From Microbulbifer agarilyticus (lineage in GTDB: Bacteria; Pseudomonadota; Gammaproteobacteria; Pseudomonadales; Cellvibrionaceae): DNA of 64,000 bases. The stretch lies in NCBI RefSeq assembly GCF_001999945.1, contig NZ_CP019650.1, forward strand, positions 930,001 to 994,000, in the 5' to 3' direction. A model generated the notes under the pieces. It made no database searches and was not told the origin of the DNA. It saw only the letters and a program-made list of their open reading frames with translations. The first letter of the stretch is position 1, and the number at the start of each line of letters is the position of its first letter. This document shows, in pieces, positions 15,972 through 24,300 of this stretch. The position numbers and the translations under genes are program-made.

Positions 15972-18356
15972 ATGAAGTCTGAAGTAACAGGGCGAAAATC
16001 TTTCACAAATACACTGGCCGCGGTGGCGCTGGCCTGTGTAGGGGTACTGCTGCCGGTGGGCAAGGCTTCTGCCCAGTCTTGCCCGAATCCCGATATCGAG
16101 ATCAGCCATAGCACTTCCAGCTTCTGTGAGTTGTGTAGCGGTGGCCAGGTCATCCTGACCATTCACAACGATACCAACAACGGTCCGGGCAATGACGCCA
16201 ACCAGGCGATCACTAACATCGTGGTACAAGAAGACCTGCTGGAAGTGGCCGATGTCCTCAGCTACCTGAATAACTCAGCTGATGTATCCATCACCGGAGC
16301 GCCAGACCCCGGTGTGGTGAACCCAAGTATCAGTGGGTCCACGCTGCAATGGAGTTTCGGCAGCGGTGTGTCCATTGACCGCAATGAGACCATGACGATT
16401 ACCTTCGACCTGGAGGCGATTCCGGGCGAGCAGGAAGAGTTGGTCAATATCAGCCGTGCGCTGGCGGCTTCGGTTCAATATGACTATCTGAATTGTGGTG
16501 GTACACCGGAGTCTGGTGCGGACACCAGCCCAGGTTTCACGCTGCCGATCAATGAGCCGCGCCCCTCCATTGCCAAGGCCGGGATCAATGTGGATGCGGG
16601 CATGGGCGGCGGTGACTATGCCGACACGGTATACGGTCATGAAGACGACGGTGTTGTCTGGCGTGCGACCTTCAGCAATGCCGGCCCAGTCACTATGGAA
16701 GACGTAAAATTTTCCGACGACATGACCCCGGGCACCATGGATATCCTGTCGGTTTGTTCCAGCCAGGGCGATGCCATCAATGTGGCCAATGGCGCTTCCG
16801 CGAGTACGGGTAGCTGTGTGGATGTGTCCGCACGCAATAATTCGCTGTCGGACCTGACTGCTGCTGATCTGGGTTTCAGTCTGGATGTGGCGAATACCCT
16901 GAATGTGTATTTTGCCGGCCGCTTGAACGACTCCTGTAACAACCAGACCAATACGTTGCACTCGCTGGAGTGGGGTTGCGCAGTAGTGGCACCAGAGGGC
17001 GGGATTTCACAGAGCGCTGTGGGAAGTAGCCCATCCCCCGATTCGGTGACCACGACGCTGAGTGTTTTGTCATCCGACAGTGGTGGTATCAACGGCGGTG
17101 TGAACTACCGCGCGGACTATGCCGGTATTGATGGAAGTGGCCCTGTCGGCATGCGTGGTCTGGTGACGCTGACGGTTGAGAACCTGAGTGGCGGTACCAT
17201 CAAGAATGTACGCCTTACCGATACGTTGCCCGATGAATACATTGTTGATCCCAGTTACGAACCCGATTTTACGATCAATTCATTGTATGCGGATTACGAC
17301 GGTCGGGTTGTCGACTTTATCTGGGAAAACCGCGTTAATCCCGTTGCCGGTAACCAAAGCTATCTTGCGGATACAGACCTGAAAGCCCCGGTATTTAGCC
17401 TCCACAGTAATGGTGAGCGGGCGAATGGCCAAGCCGACCAGGTTAACCTGTTGCGACACGGGGATATCGCCACCATCACCTTCCGTATTGTTCAGGCCAA
17501 CCAGAATGGCTCACTCGATTACTATGATCGTGAGACCGATCTCGATGCCAGTGGTAGCGCCGATCCCGACCCCGCTGCTATGGGGACCCTGCAAAACAAT
17601 GTGCAGGTCGAGTGGGAAGATTTCTGCAATACCGGCGGCCTGAGCCACAGCAAAGACAGCAACTTTGGGTTTACGCCGAATCCGGAAGATCTCGATATTT
17701 CCATGGATGCGCCGCTGTATATTGTGAAGGACTCGGGCACGACCGATCTCTCCATTACCATTCGCAACAATGGCGGCCATCGCGCCCATGACTACTACGC
17801 GTACGTGACGTTTGGTGAGGCCATGAATGTCGTTGGTATTCCCAACGGCTGTATCGCGACCGCCAACCCACCTCAGCACCCTGATGGTGGGGCGATGCCA
17901 GTGTGGAATGATCCGAGTTTTATTCCCGCCAGTGCATCGGTTTACCTGTGTTCAGACGGCAATTCTGGTCTGGGGAGCATCCCGGGGGGCGGCTCGCGCA
18001 CACGCACTTTCCAGGTCGAAAAAAATCACGGTGCGACGGACGATGATTTGACCTTCCGTGCAGACATCGTGGGGGAAATCACGCTTGCCAACGACGAACC
18101 CCTGGAATACCCAACCGCAGCAACTTTGGCATTGACGACACCGAGTGCGCAGCGGGCCAACAACTACACCCTCGATGGTGTGCGCTCCAAGGTATTGGGT
18201 TTTAACCTGCTGAAATCTCTGGTGCCTGGCAGTTGTACTGAACTGTCCGCGGGTAATCGCGGGGGGATGAAGAAAACATCCTTATTGGTGAAGACTGTCG
18301 TTTTGAAATCTATGCCGGTGGCTGGTTTGGTTTCAGGACTCCTGGCTATAGCTTGA
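15972..18356 (+). CDS. Giant DUF11-repeat surface protein, N-terminal part (frameshifted)
   Basis: Reading from ATG 15972 gives a signal peptide (residues 1-36, ending GKASAQS), then a Cys-containing N-terminal domain (FCELCSGGQ) and beta-sandwich repeats of the DUF11/isopeptide-fimbrial type, marked by phrases such as VRLTDTLPDEYIVDPSYEP and VEDLLEVADV. GGAAAG lies just upstream of 15972; a GTG at 15927 is an upstream alternative with no better support. The last roughly 30 residues (from about 765) are out of frame: after a run of six G at 18261-18266 the sensible protein continues in another frame with DEENILIGEDC, which joins the next entry. One extra G would fuse both into a 3,746-residue protein. 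So this is one gene interrupted by a mutation, a phase-variable tract or a base-calling error. Confidence 0.85.
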   Translation: MKSEVTGRKSFTNTLAAVALACVGVLLPVGKASAQSCPNPDIEISHSTSSFCELCSGGQVILTIHNDTNNGPGNDANQAITNIVVQEDLLEVADVLSYLNNSADVSITGAPDPGVVNPSISGSTLQWSFGSGVSIDRNETMTITFDLEAIPGEQEELVNISRALAASVQYDYLNCGGTPESGADTSPGFTLPINEPRPSIAKAGINVDAGMGGGDYADTVYGHEDDGVVWRATFSNAGPVTMEDVKFSDDMTPGTMDILSVCSSQGDAINVANGASASTGSCVDVSARNNSLSDLTAADLGFSLDVANTLNVYFAGRLNDSCNNQTNTLHSLEWGCAVVAPEGGISQSAVGSSPSPDSVTTTLSVLSSDSGGINGGVNYRADYAGIDGSGPVGMRGLVTLTVENLSGGTIKNVRLTDTLPDEYIVDPSYEPDFTINSLYADYDGRVVDFIWENRVNPVAGNQSYLADTDLKAPVFSLHSNGERANGQADQVNLLRHGDIATITFRIVQANQNGSLDYYDRETDLDASGSADPDPAAMGTLQNNVQVEWEDFCNTGGLSHSKDSNFGFTPNPEDLDISMDAPLYIVKDSGTTDLSITIRNNGGHRAHDYYAYVTFGEAMNVVGIPNGCIATANPPQHPDGGAMPVWNDPSFIPASASVYLCSDGNSGLGSIPGGGSRTRTFQVEKNHGATDDDLTFRADIVGEITLANDEPLEYPTAATLALTTPSAQRANNYTLDGVRSKVLGFNLLKSLVPGSCTELSAGNRGGMKKTSLLVKTVVLKSMPVAGLVSGLLAIA

Positions 18357-21300
18357 TCCAGGTAGAAAGCGTCGCCGTCAGTGATGACATGCCCGATGGT
18401 CAGGGTTATATCGACCACAATGCATTGGCATGTGCAGAGGCCAGCTTCCCTAACCCGGAAACGGTTTGTGATGTGGCTCTGGCGGGCGCGGCAGAATCTG
18501 GTGGATTGAATAATCCGCTCAGTGAAACCGATCTTCAATGGAGTCTTGGTGACACCATTGACGAGCGCAACCGCTGGTTCCTCGCGGATATGACCACTCG
18601 CCTGCTGAACGATCCAGTCGACACCGTTGCTGCTCCCAACCAGCACGCGGCCGTGAGTACCGATTATGCGCGTGCTGTCTTTACTGCGGTTTACGATACC
18701 GAGAGCATCGTCATCGACAATAGTGGCGGCCGCCCCAATATTCCCGGCTACCCGGAAGAGGCGGATTGGCGTGAAGACCTGACGGTTGCAGAACCCGAAT
18801 TTGAAATTGAAAAACTGGTGTGTAACGAGACCACCAGTGGCGGCTGTGCCAGCGACAGCGATTTTGCCGATAACGCCGAAGGTACGCGCTTCGATACCTT
18901 TATCTACAAAATTACCGTAAGCAACCGCACCAGCGATAGCGGTGTACCACGTGCACCCGGTTACGACCTCGTTGTTATCGATAATCTCGATGCCCGCGGC
19001 CAAATGTGTGTACAGGACTTTGGTAGCGATGGCCTGGATAACGATGGGGATGGTAGCGACGAAGCCGATGGTACTCAGGAAGGTTTCCTCGGTACTGCAC
19101 CTTTCCAGAACGATTACGATATTCCCACGCACTGTAACGATGGCGGCACACCTGCGGTAATTACGTTCCGTCACGATCTTTCCGATGCGCTCAAGCGCCT
19201 GGATGCCGGCGAGAGTGTTTCCTTCCTGTATCGCGTGGCACCGCACCAGTCGGTCGCACCGTTGCAGCCGTTCCTGAACACCACTTACGCGCGCTACGAT
19301 TCTCTGGCGAACGCATTTGGTAATCAGAACGTACCGCAGCTCGAAAGTGATGCAAATCTGGATGGTTTGGGGGATGACCTCGGGTCTCCGGACAATAGTG
19401 GGCGCGCGCGGCATTACCAGACCGAAAGCACCACTGCGAATATGCAGATAATCCCGGTGGAAACCCAGCCCAAAGAGGTGGTGACTAGTGCGACCATCGA
19501 GGCGGCCCTGGTAACCCCAAGCAGCGCCGATGGTAGCGCCCTCGTTGTGGGTGAAGAAATTCGCTATCGCCTGACGGCACAGATTCCGCCTTCACGTCTG
19601 CGTGAGCTGACGATTACCGATACCTTGCCGGAAGGGTTGCGTTGTACCGATGCGCCAGAAGTGGACCTGGATGCGATCGCTGCGGCGTCGGGAGCGAGTT
19701 TCGAACCCGGCGGCCAGTTTACGATCGCTAATGGTGGTATTAGCTGTAACAACGACAGCATTACCTGGAATTTTGGTCTGCAGGATTTGACCACTGCAGG
19801 CGGCCGTCGCCTGGACCTGCCGGTAGACTTCTTCGCGCGCTTGGAAAACAGTGCGCAAACCAATGACGGTAATGTCATCACCAATGGTGGTAGTGCAACC
19901 ACGGCGGAAGTTTCCTACATTGATGAAACCGGCGCGCAACAGCGTATTGCGTTTGAAAGCCATAGTTTCACGGTACTCGAACCGCAAATTGCCCTGCAGA
20001 AAGCGTTTGATGTTACCAATACCGATGCGGACGATATTCTCACGGTGACCGTTACCGCAGAAAATTTCGGTTCTGCCTCTGCGTACAACCTGCAGGTGTT
20101 GGATGATCTCGTGGGAAGTCGCTACACCTATGTCGGCAACATCGGTGGTAACGACCCTCCCGATAGCGACAATGATGGTGTAAACACCAATGCCCCGACC
20201 TTCGCCTGGGACCGCAGTAATAGTGATTACGCCATTGCCCCCGGTGAATCCAAATCCTTTACCTTCCAGGTGCGCGTTAACCAGGATGTCGCACCGCATG
20301 AAGTCCTGTCCAATACTATCGAAAGCCGCTGGCAATCCTTGCCCGGCGATGATGTTGCGTTAAATAGTAGTGGTGTAATCGGCAACGATGGTGAAATCGA
20401 CGGTATGCGCATCGGCGCGTTGCCGAATCTCGGCGATGCGGTGAACGACTACGAAACGACTGCAGACGCCGAAACCGAAGTATTGCCACTGACGATTAGC
20501 AAATCCGACCTCGACGATACCGTGGTCCCCACCATTGGTGCGCACAAGCATTTCCAGCTTGAAATACTGCTGCCGGAAGGGATCACTACCGAGGTGTCTG
20601 TTTCCGATGTGCTTAACGCCAATGGCACTGGCTATGCGTTGACGCACAATAGTGATTACGACATTACCTACGAGTTTATCGGTATCGACGCCATTAATGG
20701 CGAAACGCCGTCCGAGGCAGCGCTTACCTTATTCCCCACCGACGGTACCACCACGCCAGGTACGGTTACCTGGGAAATCGGCACCGTGGATACAGCCCAC
20801 GAAGATGATGTGACGGTCAATGATGTGACCCCCACCATTCGCATTCAGTACTTTGCGCGTATTAACAATGATACCGGTACCGATGCGGGCGATAGCCTGG
20901 TTAACACTGCCACGCTGAATTACCTGAACCCAGTGACCGGTGTGGCCGAATCATTGGGTGCCGCGGCCCCGGCAACCACCGTGGTTGAACCACTGCTGCA
21001 ACTGGAGAAGACCGTTGCCAACCTGACCAATGATGGTCAACCGGCGCAAGGCGGTGACGTGCTGGAATATACCCTGCGGGTTACCCACGCCGGCGGCTCC
21101 TCGGCCGATGCCTTTGATTTGAATCTGGTTGATACGTTGCCGTCGGAATTGCAGCTGGATGACAGCTTCACGCCGACTGCGCAGATCGATACAACAGATG
21201 TGGCCGGTTTTGTCGCTGCGCCGTCTGGCGCGCCCTTGGGGCCGCTGGTATGGGGCAAGGGCAACAGTGATAACAGTCTCGACCTGCCACAGGGCAGTGA

Positions 21301-24300
21301 ACTGGTGCTGGTGTATCGTGCCCAGGTGCGTTCGGTATTCGGTAATCCGATTAACAACAGTGTGACGTTGGACTGGAGTTCGCTAAACGAAAATGTTGCC
21401 GGCGAGCCGGAGTTTGAACGTCACGGTAATGGCTGCCCGACCGTCACCGCGCCGGACGATTATTGTGTTGGTCCGGTGCAGGCGAGCATCATCACCGAAG
21501 ACAATACGGCCATCGACAAGTCCGTTGTGGAAGATACCGATACGGATTCCGACATTGGCACTCTGCGAGTCGGTGACTTTGTGACCTATCGTCTGCAACT
21601 GAGCTTGCAGGCTGGTACCACGCCATCTGTTGCTGTGCAGGATACATTGCCGGCGGGTCTCGTATTTGATGGGGTCGTCAGCATCAATGGCGACACCAGT
21701 GTGCCGTACGCGCCGGGCAATGGTTTCGACTATGGCGAAATCCCGGCCAGCGCGGTGCCCGCACAGGGTGCGGAGGGTGTGATTAGTTGGGCGATAGGAG
21801 ACGTTACCCGCGATTTCTCCGCGAGCTCGCCGCTGATCATCGAATACCGGGTAAAAGTTGCGGAAGACAACGGCATTATCCACGTGCCCTCGCAGTCCCT
21901 AACCAATACCGCACAACTTACCTACGGCAGTGATTCACTGGAAGATACTGCGCTGGTAACCGTGTTACAGCCCGTGATCGACAGCCTCGAGAAAACCGAG
22001 CGCAGCGGTAAACCGAACCCATACAACAACATCGACCTGATTAACGATGTCATGCAGTTCCGTTTGCACGCATGTAACGTGGGCGATGCACCGGCGTACA
22101 ACCTGCAGCTGACCGATAATCTGGCGATGGAAATGGATGAATCGTCCATAGCCAATGTACAGGTATCCATCGACGGCGCGCCGTTGATGGATGGTGACTA
22201 TAGCTATACCGCGCCGACCGCGCGTGGTGGGGATATGGTGTTTAGCCTGGGGGTGCCGGTGCCCGCAGGGCTCTGCCTGGATATCGATTACGACATCGGT
22301 TTCTATCAGGATGTGGGCGGTGATCAATCCTGGGTGAACACCTTCACGGTAGATCAATATTGGTCCCTGCCCGATAGCAGTGGCCAACAATATGGCCCGG
22401 TTGACCTGCCAGTACCTTTCTCCATGAGTACTGCGGCTGCGGTGGTGGAGCCACTGGTGAAAACGCTTCTGCTGCCGGCCGATGGTACGGCGACGGTTGG
22501 CGAGCAAATTCATTATCGTATTGCGGTGCCGGGTGTTGCCAATGATGCGGTGGCGCTGCGCAATGTGCAGGTGATTGATACGCTGCAAAGCCTCGGCGAT
22601 ATCGTGCTATTTGAATCCGCTACCTTAAATGGTGAGGTGTTTGATCCGGTAGTGGATCAGGCGTCCGGCACCATTACTTTTGATATCCCCACCATTGCTG
22701 TTGGCAGCGTGGCGGAAATTGAGATTCTTGCGCGGGTAGCCGACGTGGCCACCGCTGTTGCGGGAACGGAAATCATCAATGCCGCCGACTTTACCTATGA
22801 AGAAGGGGGCGTAAACCTGCCCGGTGGCGGCAATGATGTGCGCTTCACCATTGTCGAACCGGACCTGATCATGGATAAGACCGGCCCGGCAAATGTACAG
22901 GCGGGTTTACCTGGGCGCTTTTTACTGGATGTGCATAACACCGGTGAGGGCAGTGCCTATGACGTAACCCTGACCGATATTCTGCCGAGTGCCGGTGACG
23001 CAGGTGAGCAGGGCGGTATGTGTGTAACGCCGCCGGAGAATATTACTGCCGAATTGCTTGATGGTGCGGGTAATAACGTTAGTACGCTTACCGCCGGTAC
23101 CGACTTTACCACCAGTTACGATGTGGATAGCTGTACCTTGATTGTCAACACGCTTGGCGACGGGGGCGCGATAGCCGCAGATCATCACTTGCAGCTCGCT
23201 TACGATGCCTATCTGGATGTCGACACGGAAAACGGTGCAGCATTAACCAATATCGCTGGTGCCACCCAATGGTATGGATTGCCGTCTACCGAGGATCTGC
23301 GCCGGGTTTACGATCGCATGCTCACCGATGGTTCGCCGAGTGTGGTGGACTTCGAAGATGCATTGACGATTAGTGCACAGGTTCCGCGGGTGGCATTTGC
23401 CAAGTCTGTGGAGAATATCACCCGTGGCGAAAGCCCAGCGGTTAATGCAAGCCCTGCTGACCTGCTGCGCTACACGCTGACACTGACAAATGAGGAAGAC
23501 GTTGCGGTAGACGATTTCAGTGTGCAGGACGATCTCGGTAGCCTGAATGCCTTCACCGCATTCACATCGGGCACACTCAATATCATTAGCGTGCCGACTG
23601 GTGCAGATAGCAGTGCAACCGATGCCACTGGTGGCACCAATAGTGCGGGACTGCTGGATGTTCGCAGTCTCAGCCTTGCCGCCGCCGGTGAGCCTGGCGA
23701 TAGCATTGAGATTGTGTTTGAAGTGCAACTTGCCACGGTTATCGACAACGGCAGTGTGGTACTCAACCAGGCGCGGCTTGAACTGCCGGGACAATCTGCG
23801 TTTGTCAGTGATGATCCAAACCTGAACGGTGTGGAAGACCCGGATGTTGCTGGTGACGAAGACCCGACGCAGGTCATTATCGAGTCGGCGCCAGTGTTCA
23901 AAGTGGAAAAAATCTCCGAAGACCTCACCGGCGAGCCTGACAGCCTGATGCCCGGTGACACCCTACGCTATACCCTGCGTGTGGAAAACATTGGTAATGA
24001 AAACATGCGTGAGGCAAGCCTGAGAGATCAGGTCCCTGCCAATACCACCTATGTTGCCGATTCCACCTCGCTGAATGGTGCGGTACTGGACGATATCAAC
24101 GGCAGTACACCACTGGCCGAAACGCTGGCTATTCAATCGCCCGGTGCTGATGCGGGTGAATTGCTGGCGGATCCGAGTGCATCCGGTGCACAGGCAGCGG
24201 TGATTATTTTTGATGTCATTATCAATGAGGTGAATGACGGCACGGTTATTTCCAACCAGGGCTTCGCCAATGGCGTTGGCATCGGGGTGAATGCCGGCGG

